DNA of 64,000 nucleotides from Pseudoxanthomonas sp. SL93 (GTDB lineage Bacteria > Pseudomonadota > Gammaproteobacteria > Xanthomonadales > Xanthomonadaceae). Each line of letters starts with the position of its first letter. Position 1 is the first letter of the stretch. The notes below the pieces were generated by a model. The model was not told the DNA's origin and made no database searches. It was given only the letters and a program-made list of their open reading frames with translations. Below, in pieces: positions 34,061-44,682 of this stretch. Location: the NCBI RefSeq assembly GCF_026625825.1, contig NZ_CP113065.1, forward strand, positions 3,203,501-3,267,500, written 5' to 3'. The translations under genes were made by a program, and so were the position numbers.

Positions 34061-34107
34061 GTTGCGGCGCAGCGTAACGGTCCAGCAGGATCCCAGGAGC
34101 CCGACCC

Positions 34108-35754
34108 ATGCATGCCATCGCTTTCGCCCCGCCACCGCGGGATATCGCCGCCGACCGCGCCACCCCGGGCATTGCCCTGACCACCCAGGTCGTGGGCCAG
34201 GATGCGCTGCTTCCGCCCGCCCTGCTGGCGCTGCTGGTCTCGCTGCACCGTGCGATCGAACCCGAGCGGCAGGCGCGGCTGGCGGCCCGTCGCCAGCGTC
34301 AGGCCTACTTCGACGCAGGCGGCCTGCCCGATTTCCGTGAAGACACCCGCGCCATCCGCGAGAGCGAATGGACGGTCGCCCCGCTGCCGGCCGCGCTGCA
34401 GGACCGGCGCGTGGAGATCACCGGCCCGGTCGACCCCAAGATGGTCATCAACGCGCTGAATTCAGGCGCGAAGGTGTTCATGGCCGACTTCGAGGATTCC
34501 ACCTCGCCGACCTGGCAGAACCTGTTGACCGGCCAGCGCGCGCTGATCGGGGCGGTCAAGGGCGACCTGTCCTTCACTGCGCCCGCCGTCGACGGAACCC
34601 CCGGCAAGCACTACACGCTCAAGCCACGCGACGAGCAGGCCGTGTTGCTGGTGCGTCCGCGCGGCTGGCACCTGGACGAGAAGCATGTGCGCGTGGACGG
34701 CGCGCCGATCGCCGGCGGCCTGTTCGACGTCGCGGTGTTCGCCTTCCACAACGCCCGTGCGCTGATGTCGCAGGAACGCGGCCCGTTCTTCTACCTGCCC
34801 AAGCTGCAGAGCATGGAAGAAGCGGCGCTGTGGGAAACCGCGCTGTCGCACATCGAGGCCGCGCTGGGCCTGCCGCACGGGCAGATGAAGGTCACCGTGC
34901 TGATCGAGACGCTGCCGGCGGTGTTCGAGATGCACGAGATCCTGCATGCGCTGCGCGAGCGCATCGTCGGCCTGAACTGCGGGCGCTGGGACTACATCTT
35001 TTCGTACCTGAAGACCTTCCGCCGCCATCCCGACAAGGTGTTGCCGGAGCGCGGTCAGGTGACGATGACGCAGCCGTTCCTGAAGTCCTATTCCGAACTG
35101 CTGATCCAGACCTGCCACCAGCGCGGCGCGCATGCGATGGGCGGCATGGCCGCGCAGATCCCCATCAGCCACGACGAAGCCGCCAACGAGCAGGCCCTGG
35201 CCCGCGTGCGCGCCGACAAGCTGCGCGAAGTCACCGCCGGCCATGACGGCACGTGGGTGGCGCATCCGGCGCTGATCCCCATCGCCCGCGCGATCTTCGA
35301 CGAGCACATGCCGCAGCCGCACCAGCACGCGGTGCTGCGCGAGGACGTGCTGGTCACCCGCGACGACCTGATCAGGCCTTCGTTCGGCACCATCACGCGC
35401 GCCGGCTTCGAGGGCAACGTGGAAGTCTGCGTGCGCTACTTGGCCGCCTGGCTGGACGGCAACGGCTGCGTGCCGATCCACTGGCTGATGGAGGACGCCG
35501 CCACCGCCGAGATTTCGCGCACGCAGATCTGGCAGTGGCTGCACACGCACGACGTGCACCTGTGCGACGGCACGCTGATCGACAACGTCCTGCTGCAGCG
35601 CACGCTGGCCGCGTTGCCGGCCCGCCTGGGCGACCACGCGAAGCTGCCCGGCGGCGCGCGCATCCCCGAAGCCATCGCCCTGCTCGACGAGCTGAGCCGC
35701 GCCGACGAACTGGTGGAGTTCCTGACCCTGCCTGCGTACGAACGCATCGACTGA
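34108..35754 (+). CDS. aceB: Malate synthase A
   Basis: Condenses glyoxylate and acetyl-CoA to malate. 548 residues (E. coli AceB 533). Recognised by FMADFEDSTSPTWQN, PRGWHLDEKHVRVDG, FFYLPKLQS, ETLPAVFEMHEILHALRER, GRWDYIFSYLKT and the C-terminal DGTLIDNVLLQ. AGGAG precedes the ATG at normal spacing. First gene of the aceB-aceA pair, 54 bp apart, likely one transcript, under the divergent LysR regulator. Confidence 0.97.
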   Translation: MHAIAFAPPPRDIAADRATPGIALTTQVVGQDALLPPALLALLVSLHRAIEPERQARLAARRQRQAYFDAGGLPDFREDTRAIRESEWTVAPLPAALQDRRVEITGPVDPKMVINALNSGAKVFMADFEDSTSPTWQNLLTGQRALIGAVKGDLSFTAPAVDGTPGKHYTLKPRDEQAVLLVRPRGWHLDEKHVRVDGAPIAGGLFDVAVFAFHNARALMSQERGPFFYLPKLQSMEEAALWETALSHIEAALGLPHGQMKVTVLIETLPAVFEMHEILHALRERIVGLNCGRWDYIFSYLKTFRRHPDKVLPERGQVTMTQPFLKSYSELLIQTCHQRGAHAMGGMAAQIPISHDEAANEQALARVRADKLREVTAGHDGTWVAHPALIPIARAIFDEHMPQPHQHAVLREDVLVTRDDLIRPSFGTITRAGFEGNVEVCVRYLAAWLDGNGCVPIHWLMEDAATAEISRTQIWQWLHTHDVHLCDGTLIDNVLLQRTLAALPARLGDHAKLPGGARIPEAIALLDELSRADELVEFLTLPAYERID

Positions 35755-35808
35755 CACCGCACCGCTTCCCTTTCCCTTCTTTCGCTCCACCACTACGGAA
35801 CCACCACC

Positions 35809-37101
35809 ATGAGCAAGCTGCCGACCGCCGAACAGATCCAGCACGACTGGGACACCAACCCGCGCTGGGCGGGCATCACCCGCAACTACACCGCCGCCGA
35901 CGTGGTGCGCCTGCGCGGGACCGTGCCGGTGGAGCATTCCATCGCGAAGATCGGTGCGGAAAAACTGTGGAACTACCTGCAGACCGAGGATTTCGTGAAC
36001 GCCCTGGGCGCGCTGACCGGCAACCAGGCCATGCAGCAGGTGAAGGCCGGCCTGAAGGCCATCTACCTGTCCGGCTGGCAGGTCGCCGCCGACGCCAACC
36101 TGGCCGGCCAGATGTATCCGGACCAGTCGCTGTATCCGGCCGACTCGGTGCCTGCGGTGGTCAAGCGCATCAACAACACGCTGCTGCGCGCCGACCAGCT
36201 GCATCATGCGGAAGGCGACGACAGCATCGATTTCCTGCAGCCCATCGTGGCCGATGCCGAGGCCGGCTTCGGCGGCGTGCTGAATGCCTTCGAGCTGATG
36301 AAGGGGATGATCGAGGCCGGTGCGTCGGGCGTGCATTTCGAAGACCAGCTGGCCAGCGTGAAGAAGTGCGGCCACATGGGCGGCAAGGTGCTGGTGCCCA
36401 CGCGCGAAGCGGTCGAGAAACTGAATGCCGCGCGGCTGGCCGCCGACGTGATGGGCGTGCCCACGCTGCTGGTGGCGCGTACCGATGCGGAGGCCGCCGA
36501 CCTGCTGACCAGCGATGTGGACGACAACGACAGGCCCTTCATCGTCGGCGAGCGCACGGTGGAAGGCTTCTACAAGACCCGGAACGGCCTGGACCAGGCG
36601 ATCAGCCGTGGACTGGCCTACGCGCCGTACGCCGACCTGGTGTGGTGCGAGACCGGCAAGCCGGACCTGGAGTTCGCGCGCAAGTTCGCCGAGGCCATCC
36701 ATGCCAAGTACCCGGGCAAGCTGCTGGCGTACAACTGCTCGCCGAGCTTCAACTGGAAGAAGAACCTGGACGACGTGACCATCGCGAAATTCCAGACCGA
36801 GATCGCCAAGTACGGCTACAAGTTCCAGTTCATCACCCTGGCCGGCTTCCATGCGCTGAACTATTCGATGTTCAACCTGGCGCACGGTTATGCACGCCGC
36901 CAGATGAGTGCCTTCGTCGAATTGCAGGAAGCCGAATTCGCCGCCGCCGACCGCGGTTTCACCGCCGTGAAGCACCAGCGCGAAGTGGGCACGGGTTACT
37001 TCGATGCAGTGACCCAGGCGATCCAGCAGGGCCAGTCCTCGACGACGGCGCTGAAGGGTTCGACCGAGGAAGAGCAGTTCCAGGCGGAAAAAGCCGCCTG
37101 A
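35809..37101 (+). CDS. aceA: Isocitrate lyase
   Basis: Cleaves isocitrate to glyoxylate and succinate; 430 residues (E. coli 434). The active-site loop [10 protein letters not shown] lies at 185-194, with catalytic Cys at 187. Substrate motifs [16 protein letters not shown] and LLARTDA-type ([15 protein letters not shown]) are present, and the C-terminal TEEEQF end is typical. It follows aceB on the same strand and is closed by a strong hairpin at 37114. Together with aceB and malic enzyme it allows growth on acetate or fatty acids. Confidence 0.98.
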   Translation: MSKLPTAEQIQHDWDTNPRWAGITRNYTAADVVRLRGTVPVEHSIAKIGAEKLWNYLQTEDFVNALGALTGNQAMQQVKAGLKAIYLSGWQVAADANLAGQMYPDQSLYPADSVPAVVKRINNTLLRADQLHHAEGDDSIDFLQPIVADAEAGFGGVLNAFELMKGMIEAGASGVHFEDQLASVKKCGHMGGKVLVPTREAVEKLNAARLAADVMGVPTLLVARTDAEAADLLTSDVDDNDRPFIVGERTVEGFYKTRNGLDQAISRGLAYAPYADLVWCETGKPDLEFARKFAEAIHAKYPGKLLAYNCSPSFNWKKNLDDVTIAKFQTEIAKYGYKFQFITLAGFHALNYSMFNLAHGYARRQMSAFVELQEAEFAAADRGFTAVKHQREVGTGYFDAVTQAIQQGQSSTTALKGSTEEEQFQAEKAA

Positions 37102-37113
37102 TCCCTCGTACGA

Positions 37114-37143
37114 CCATGGGCCGGCCAGCGCGCCGGCCCATGG
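37114..37143 (+). terminator. Strong hairpin after aceA
   Basis: Perfect 12-bp stem ccatgggccggc / gccggcccatgg with loop cagcgc, 12 bp past the aceA stop. No T-run follows, so termination may be Rho-assisted or the hairpin may protect the mRNA end. Confidence 0.55.
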
Positions 37144-37217
37144 CGTCGCGGGCATGCACTCGACAGCGGGCCGGCGGCGGCAGTAACGTCGCCTACTCCC
37201 TTTCAGGAATGCCCGCC

Positions 37218-37685
37218 ATGCGATTGAACGCTGCGCTCGTGCTGTTCGCTGCCCTGCTTGCCCTGCCCGTCGCGCGTGCCAACGACACCGCACCTGCCGA
37301 CCTGCCCGCCATCCGCGCCCAGCAGGTGGAATTCCGCCAGGAAGCCCTCGCCAAGCAGGGGCGCTTCAAGGACGTAGACGAAAAGCAGCGCCAGGAACTG
37401 GTCGCCAAGCAGACCCGCTTCATCGACCTGACCGAAGGCAAGCAGGCATTCGCCGACCTGTCGCCGGCCGATCAGGTGGAAACGGTCAACACGCTGGAAT
37501 GGATCAAGGCCGCCATCACCCGCGCCGAAGACGAGCGCCTGGTGTGCGAGCGGACGAAGGTCGTGGGCAGCAACCGTTCCACGCGCGTCTGCCGCACGGT
37601 GGCAGAGCGGCGCGCGGAGCGTGCCGAGGCCGAGAAGGCGATGGAAGAACGCAAGATGTGCGGCGCGGCCTGCAAGGGCAACTGA
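37218..37685 (+). CDS. Exported hypothetical protein, 155-aa paralogue family (copy 1)
   Basis: 155 residues with a signal peptide (MRLNAALVLFAALLALPVARA) and a mature, highly charged helical domain: LPAIRAQQVEFRQE, TEGKQAFADLSPADQVETVN, EDERLVCERTKVVGSN, TRVCRTVAERR. Two Cys in VCER and RVCRT are shared with the 40465 gene, which has the same length and layout. The C-terminus adds a CGAAC pair. The start at 37218 has AGGA 10 nt upstream (a Met at 37209 is too close to it). Function unknown; periplasmic. Confidence 0.7.
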   Translation: MRLNAALVLFAALLALPVARANDTAPADLPAIRAQQVEFRQEALAKQGRFKDVDEKQRQELVAKQTRFIDLTEGKQAFADLSPADQVETVNTLEWIKAAITRAEDERLVCERTKVVGSNRSTRVCRTVAERRAERAEAEKAMEERKMCGAACKGN

Positions 37686-37692
37686 GGCCGCA

Positions 37693-38112
37693 CTAGCCGG
37701 GCGGCTTGCGGGGCAGGCCGTCCAGCGGATCGACCGCCGCCCAGGGCACATGCTCGTTCCAGTAGGCGTGCATCTGCGGCAGCCGGTCCAACGGCGTGGT
37801 GAAGTGCGCCATGGCGATATGAAGCTCGCCCGGCCAACGGGTGCCGCGGAACAGCATCATGGCGCCGCAATGCCGGCAGAATCCGCGTTCCCCCTGCGGC
37901 GATGACGCATACCACTGCAGATGCTCGCCCGCATCGTGGATGCGGCAGCGTGCCTCCCGCATGCCCACCCAGGTGACGAAGGCCGCGCCGTGCGCGCGAC
38001 GGCACAGCGTGCAATGGCAGTGCGCCGCCCACAGGCTGGGCAGCGTCGCGTCCACGGCGACCTGGCCACACAGGCACTGCGCGTGTGCGACCTGCGAACG
38101 GGTATCGGTCAT
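37693..38112 (-). CDS. GFA/CENP-V family zinc protein
   Basis: 139 residues of the GFA family (glutathione-dependent formaldehyde-activating enzyme / CENP-V). The Cys pattern is complete: QCLCG near the start, AAHCHCTLCRRAHG, and FCRHCGAMM, which together hold one structural and one catalytic-type zinc site. A cytosolic glutathione-thiol or formaldehyde detox role is the family idea, but biochemical support in bacteria is thin. Start MTDTRSQV (38112). Confidence 0.85.
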   Translation of the reverse strand: MTDTRSQVAHAQCLCGQVAVDATLPSLWAAHCHCTLCRRAHGAAFVTWVGMREARCRIHDAGEHLQWYASSPQGERGFCRHCGAMMLFRGTRWPGELHIAMAHFTTPLDRLPQMHAYWNEHVPWAAVDPLDGLPRKPPG

Positions 38113-38139
38113 GTCGCGGCCTCGCTTCGTCATGCGATG

Positions 38140-38172
38140 CCCGGGGAGAGGTGGGCGACCTGTCTCCCCGGG
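38140..38172. other. Hairpin between GFA gene and S9 peptidase gene
   Basis: Perfect 10-bp stem cccggggaga / tctccccggg with a 13-nt loop. It lies after the S9 peptidase stop (38185, minus strand), so it could serve as its 3-prime hairpin. No T-run. Confidence 0.45.
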
Positions 38173-38184
38173 GTCTGCGGGAAC

Positions 38185-40251
38185 TTACTTGCGCACGTCC
38201 TGGGTGTGGCCCTTGAGGGCCGGCGCCAGCCCGGGGACGTGCTCCGCGCCGGTCGGCACACTGATGCTGGAACCCGCGAAGTCGCCGCCGATGGGCTGGG
38301 CACGCCCGCCAAGGCACTGCGACAGGAAGCCTTCGGTCACGGCGTTGAACGCCTTGTTGTTCTGCGGTCGCGCGAAGCCGTGGCCTTCATCCGGGAACAG
38401 CACGTAGGTGACCGGGATGTTCTTCGCGGTCATCGCCTTGACGATCTGGTCGCTCTCGTCCTGTTTCACGCGCGGGTCGTTCGCGCCCTGGCCGATCAGC
38501 AGCGGCTTCCTGATCTGGTCGGCGCGCGTCAACGGCGAGCGTTCGGCCAGCCAGGCCTTGCCGGCATCGGTGCGCGGATCGCCCATGCGCTTGGCCAGTT
38601 GCTCGAAGAAGCTGGCCCAGTAAGGCGGTACCGTGCTGAGCAGGGTGTTGAGGTTGGAGGGGCCGACGATGTCCACCCCGCAGGCGAAGGTGTCCGGCGT
38701 GAACGTCAGGCCCGCCAGCGTGGCATAGCCGCCATAGCTGCCGCCCATGATCGCCACCTGCTCCGGCGTGGTGACGCCCTGCTTCACCGCCCATTGCACG
38801 GCGTCGATCAGGTCGTCATGCATCTTGCCCGCCCATTCGCCATTGCCGGCATTGGTGAATGCCTTGCCGAACCCGGTGGAGCCGCGGAAATTGACCGCGA
38901 GTACCGCATACCCGCGGTTGGCCAGCCACTGGTTGTAGCCGCTGAATCCGTACGAATCGCGCGCCCACGGGCCGCCATGCACCAGCAGCACCAGCGGCAC
39001 GGCGGCATCGGCCTTGCCGTCGCCATTGGCGTCGGCGCTGCGCGGCAGCGTCAGGTAGCTGACCAGCGTCTTGCTGTCGCGGGAGGTGATCTCGACCGGC
39101 CATTGCGGGACCAGCGGCTTGCCTTCCAGGGCCGGGCGGGCGGAGAACAGCTTGGTCAGTGCGCCGGTCGGGCGGTCGTAGCGGTAGTAGACCAGCGGCT
39201 GCTCCGCCGCCGAGTACACGACGATCCAGGTCTTGTCGTCCTGCGTGCGCGTATTGACCGACACGTCACCGGGGCCGAGCGCTTCCAGCTTCTCCAGGTC
39301 GGCGCGGATGGACGGATCGACCACCTTCCACTCGTCGCGCAGGTAGTCCACCGACACCGCCTGCACCTGCCCGGTAGCGGGATGGGCAAGCGTGCCGCCG
39401 ACGTCGGCACGTGCGTCTTCCAGCACCAGCGTGCGCTTGCCGCTGGCCACGTCCACCGCGAACAGCGCGGCGGTGTTGCGGCCGCGCGAGTCGGTGAAGT
39501 ACAACGTCTTGCCGTCCAGTGTCAGGCCGCCGGGGTTGGTGGTCAGCACGTCCTCGAACGGGATGTCGTCGAACTTCTCCCACGCGCCGCTGGCACCACG
39601 CTTCAGCACATCCGCACCACCGTCCGGGCGCGAACGCGTGGCGTACTTGAGTGTGTAGTCCGCGTCGGCGATGTAGCCGGCGATCTGGGCGTCGTTCTTC
39701 TCCAGCAGCGTGCGCGCGCCACTGGCAAGGTCGACCTTGTACAGGTCGTGCCACTGCGCGTCGCGGTCGTTCATGCCGACAAGCAGCGTGCCGGGGTGTT
39801 TCGGGCTGAGGCCGGCGACCTGCGCGGTGGTCTTCGGGAACGGCGTCAGGTCCTTCGCCTGCCCGGTCTTCAGGTCCACGGCGTACAGATGGAAGTCCTC
39901 GTCGCCACCGCTGTCGCGCAGGTACAGCAGCGTGTCGGGGTTGTACGACCAGAAATAGCTGCGGATGCCGCGCGCCTTGTCCTGGGTGACCGCCTTGGCC
40001 TGCGCGGGGTTGTCTGCCGGGGCGACCCAGACGTTGAGCACGCCATCGACGGCGGCGACCCAGCTGAGGTACTTGCCATCGGGGCTGATCTGCACGTTGG
40101 CGCGCTCGGGATTGCCGAACAGGGCCTCACGGGGGATCAGTTCGGTGTCCTTGATGCGATCGGCCGCCGTCGGCGCGGCGGAGGCGGCCAGGCAGGTCGA
40201 GATGGACAGGGACAACAGCAGGCCGGTGGCGGACAGCGCGGTTTTTCGCAT
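38185..40251 (-). CDS. Exported S9 family (prolyl-oligopeptidase/acylaminoacyl) peptidase
   Basis: 688 residues: signal peptide (MRKTALSATGLLLSLSISTCLAASA), a beta-propeller domain (about 40-420) and a C-terminal alpha/beta hydrolase domain. Catalytic triad by position: S505 in GGSYGG (503-508), D592 in NDPR, H624 in DEGHGF. A DANGDGKAD segment at 407-415, at the domain border, has the spacing of an EF-hand-like calcium loop. Probably a periplasmic oligopeptidase releasing short peptides. The start at 40251 is preceded by AAAGGA. Confidence 0.9.
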   Translation of the reverse strand: MRKTALSATGLLLSLSISTCLAASAAPTAADRIKDTELIPREALFGNPERANVQISPDGKYLSWVAAVDGVLNVWVAPADNPAQAKAVTQDKARGIRSYFWSYNPDTLLYLRDSGGDEDFHLYAVDLKTGQAKDLTPFPKTTAQVAGLSPKHPGTLLVGMNDRDAQWHDLYKVDLASGARTLLEKNDAQIAGYIADADYTLKYATRSRPDGGADVLKRGASGAWEKFDDIPFEDVLTTNPGGLTLDGKTLYFTDSRGRNTAALFAVDVASGKRTLVLEDARADVGGTLAHPATGQVQAVSVDYLRDEWKVVDPSIRADLEKLEALGPGDVSVNTRTQDDKTWIVVYSAAEQPLVYYRYDRPTGALTKLFSARPALEGKPLVPQWPVEITSRDSKTLVSYLTLPRSADANGDGKADAAVPLVLLVHGGPWARDSYGFSGYNQWLANRGYAVLAVNFRGSTGFGKAFTNAGNGEWAGKMHDDLIDAVQWAVKQGVTTPEQVAIMGGSYGGYATLAGLTFTPDTFACGVDIVGPSNLNTLLSTVPPYWASFFEQLAKRMGDPRTDAGKAWLAERSPLTRADQIRKPLLIGQGANDPRVKQDESDQIVKAMTAKNIPVTYVLFPDEGHGFARPQNNKAFNAVTEGFLSQCLGGRAQPIGGDFAGSSISVPTGAEHVPGLAPALKGHTQDVRK

Positions 40252-40464
40252 GGCAGGTTCCTTTGGCGACGGTGAAAGCGGCGATGCGGATCCAGACGAC
40301 GGCGGGGCCCACATGTGACGGTCGAGTAGAGCACAGTCTCCTGCGCGGGCGTGAGCGACGGGGGGCGGTCCCGGGCCGCGGCACGGGGGCGTGCCGCGAG
40401 TGCCACTTGCATCGGGTCCGTCACGGGCGTAGAAATTCCGTCAGCCTCCACCCGGAGTTGTGCC

Positions 40465-40932
40465 ATGGCATTCGGTCGCTGGATTCTGCTTGGATTTTTC
40501 CTGATGCTCGCGGTGCCGCTGCGCGCAGCTTCGCCCGCTTCCCTGCCGGATATCGTCCAGCAGCAACAGCAGATCCGCGATGAGCTCGCCAGCGGTGCGT
40601 TGCCGCTCAATCCCCGCCAGAAGCGCATCGTGGGGGAGCAGCAGGCGATCGTCTTCGCCGTGACCGAAGGCAAGACGTCGCTGGCGGATCTCAATGCGGA
40701 CGAACAGGTGCGGTTGCGCAATGCCCTGGAAGTGATCAATGCGCAGGTGTCCACCCGGGTGACGGCGGAAGACGAGCGTGAAGTCTGCTGGCGCGAGAAG
40801 CGCACGGGCAGCAAGCTGGTCACCACGGTCTGCGGCACGGAGAAAGAGCGGCGCGAAGCCCGGGAAGGTGCGCGCGACTACATGTCCAGGCCGAGCATCT
40901 GCCAGCCGCCGGGGTGCGGTGCATCTCCCTGA
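40465..40932 (+). CDS. Exported hypothetical protein, 155-aa paralogue family (copy 2)
   Basis: 155 residues, exactly the length of the 37218 protein, and the same layout: signal peptide (MAFGRWILLGFFLMLAVPLRAA), Gln-rich helix (LPDIVQQQQQIRDEL), TEGKTSLADLNADEQVRLRN, EDEREVCWREKRTGSK and TTVCGTEKERR. It has an added C-terminal SICQPPGCG. Clearly a duplicate of copy 1, now diverged (about a third of residues identical by eye). GGAG upstream. Function unknown. It lies next to comM. Confidence 0.7.
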   Translation: MAFGRWILLGFFLMLAVPLRAASPASLPDIVQQQQQIRDELASGALPLNPRQKRIVGEQQAIVFAVTEGKTSLADLNADEQVRLRNALEVINAQVSTRVTAEDEREVCWREKRTGSKLVTTVCGTEKERREAREGARDYMSRPSICQPPGCGASP

Positions 40933-40978
40933 CGCAGCGAGCCGTTCGTGGTGACACGGTGTGCGCTTCGGACAGGCG

Positions 40979-43297
<2,319 letters not shown>

Positions 43298-43309
43298 GAA
43301 GAACACGCC

Positions 43310-43684
43310 ATGGCGAATCGGCACGACCGCACCGCATTCGATGCACGCCTCCAGCAGGCATTGGCCCTGCTGGACAGCAAGGGCCTGGGCAAGAGCACCT
43401 ATGCGCCGCCACTGTTCCGGTTGCTGTGGCGGCTGGGCATGCAGGTGCCGCCGCCGCATATGGCCACCTTCGCGTTCAACAGCCTGTTGATGGGCGGTTT
43501 TTTCGGCGTGTTCTGGGGGGCGGTGATGTGGCTGCTGCTGTGGGGCCGCCAGGGCATGCCGCTGGCCGTCGGTGCGGGTGTGGCGTTGCTGGCCGGTGCG
43601 CTGTTCGGTCTGACGATGGCCTGGTATCTCCGCCACAGTGCGGCCAGGCGCGCGATCCCGCGCTGGCAGGATGTCAATCCCTGA
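43310..43684 (+). CDS. DUF6404 membrane protein
   Basis: 124 residues: a cytosolic N-terminal helix (RTAFDARLQQALALLDSKGLGKSTYAPPLFRLLWRLGMQVPPPHM) and two membrane helices (FAFNSLLMGGFFGVFWGAVMWLLL, AVGAGVALLAGALFGLTMAWYL). Matches the DUF6404 layout as I know it; no function known. It starts 12 bp after the PII gene and probably is cotranscribed, then a terminator follows at once. Confidence 0.72.
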   Translation: MANRHDRTAFDARLQQALALLDSKGLGKSTYAPPLFRLLWRLGMQVPPPHMATFAFNSLLMGGFFGVFWGAVMWLLLWGRQGMPLAVGAGVALLAGALFGLTMAWYLRHSAARRAIPRWQDVNP

Positions 43685-43716
43685 AAAAAAGCCCCGCATC
43701 GCGGGGCTTTTCTTTT
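43684..43716. terminator. Bidirectional rho-independent terminator
   Basis: Stem gccccgc-atc-gcggggc with an A-run on the left and ttttctttt on the right. It serves the DUF6404 gene on the plus strand and speE on the minus strand, which are convergent. Confidence 0.9.
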
Positions 43717-43731
43717 CCGTAGTGCGGTGGG

Positions 43732-44580
43732 TTATTCGCCCAGTGCCTTCGCCACGAACGGCGGTGCCACCAGCACGCCTGTGTGCAGGTGCGCGGTGTA
43801 ATAGAGCGTCTCGAACGGCTTGCCGGCCGCGTCGGCCTGGCGGAAGTCGAACGTGCCGCCCTTGCGCGCCATCGTCACGCTCCACCAGCCAGTGGGATAG
43901 CACGGCTGCGGGAATGGCAGCGTCTTGAAGGTGGTGAAGCCGGCCTTGCCCATCTCGGCGCGCATTTCCTTGATCAGCTCCAGCAGGGCCAGCGGCGATT
44001 CGGACTGCTGCACCAGGATGCCGTCGTCCTTCAGCGCGCGGAAGCAGCTCTCGTAGAACGCCTTGTTGAACAGGCCTTCGGCCGGGCCGACGGGATCGGT
44101 GGAGTCCACGATGACCACGTCCACGCTGCCCGCGGGGCAGTTGGCCATGTAGGCCACGCCGTCGTCGAACAGCAGTTCGGCGCGCGGATCGTTGTTGGCG
44201 TCGCAGAGTTCCGGGAAGTACTTCTCGGACATCCGCGTGACCTGTTCGTCGATGTCGCACTGGGTGGCGCTTTCCACGCCCGGGTGCTTCAGCACTTCGC
44301 GCAGGGTGCCGCAGTCGCCGCCGCCAATGATCACCACGCGCCTGGGCGCGGCGTGCGTGAACAGCGCGGGATGGCTGATCATCTCGTGGTAGAAGAAGTT
44401 GTCGCGCGTGGTCAGCATCACCGCGCCGTCGATGATCATCAACTTGCCCCAGTCGGTGGTGTCGTAGATCTCGATCTTCTGGAACGGCGACTGCACTTCG
44501 TCCAGCTTGCCGGTGATGCGGTAGCCGATGGCCGAGCCGGTGGGCTGGAAGTGTTCGATGTACCAGTTGTCGTTCGTCAT
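43732..44580 (-). CDS. speE: Spermidine synthase (SpeE family)
   Basis: Transfers aminopropyl from decarboxylated SAM to putrescine. 282 residues (E. coli 288). N-terminal beta region with EHFQPTGSAIGY and MIIDGAVMLTTRDNFFYHEM; SAM-type GGGDCG at 86-91 (the usual GGGDGG has one change); D159-D162 in VDSTDP bind the amine; the YPTGWWSVT segment is also typical. Start MTNDNWYIEH (44580). The arginine decarboxylase speA is 2 kb away on the other strand, so agmatine/putrescine and spermidine synthesis are both present. Confidence 0.95.
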   Translation of the reverse strand: MTNDNWYIEHFQPTGSAIGYRITGKLDEVQSPFQKIEIYDTTDWGKLMIIDGAVMLTTRDNFFYHEMISHPALFTHAAPRRVVIIGGGDCGTLREVLKHPGVESATQCDIDEQVTRMSEKYFPELCDANNDPRAELLFDDGVAYMANCPAGSVDVVIVDSTDPVGPAEGLFNKAFYESCFRALKDDGILVQQSESPLALLELIKEMRAEMGKAGFTTFKTLPFPQPCYPTGWWSVTMARKGGTFDFRQADAAGKPFETLYYTAHLHTGVLVAPPFVAKALGE

Positions 44581-44682
44581 TGCGGCGGTTCGGCAGGCGG
44601 GAAGGCCGCAGATTGTACCGGAACGGGTGTGATGGGCCGGCGCCGTTGATTTAGCATCGCGCTGTCGGACAAGGGGAAAGGC

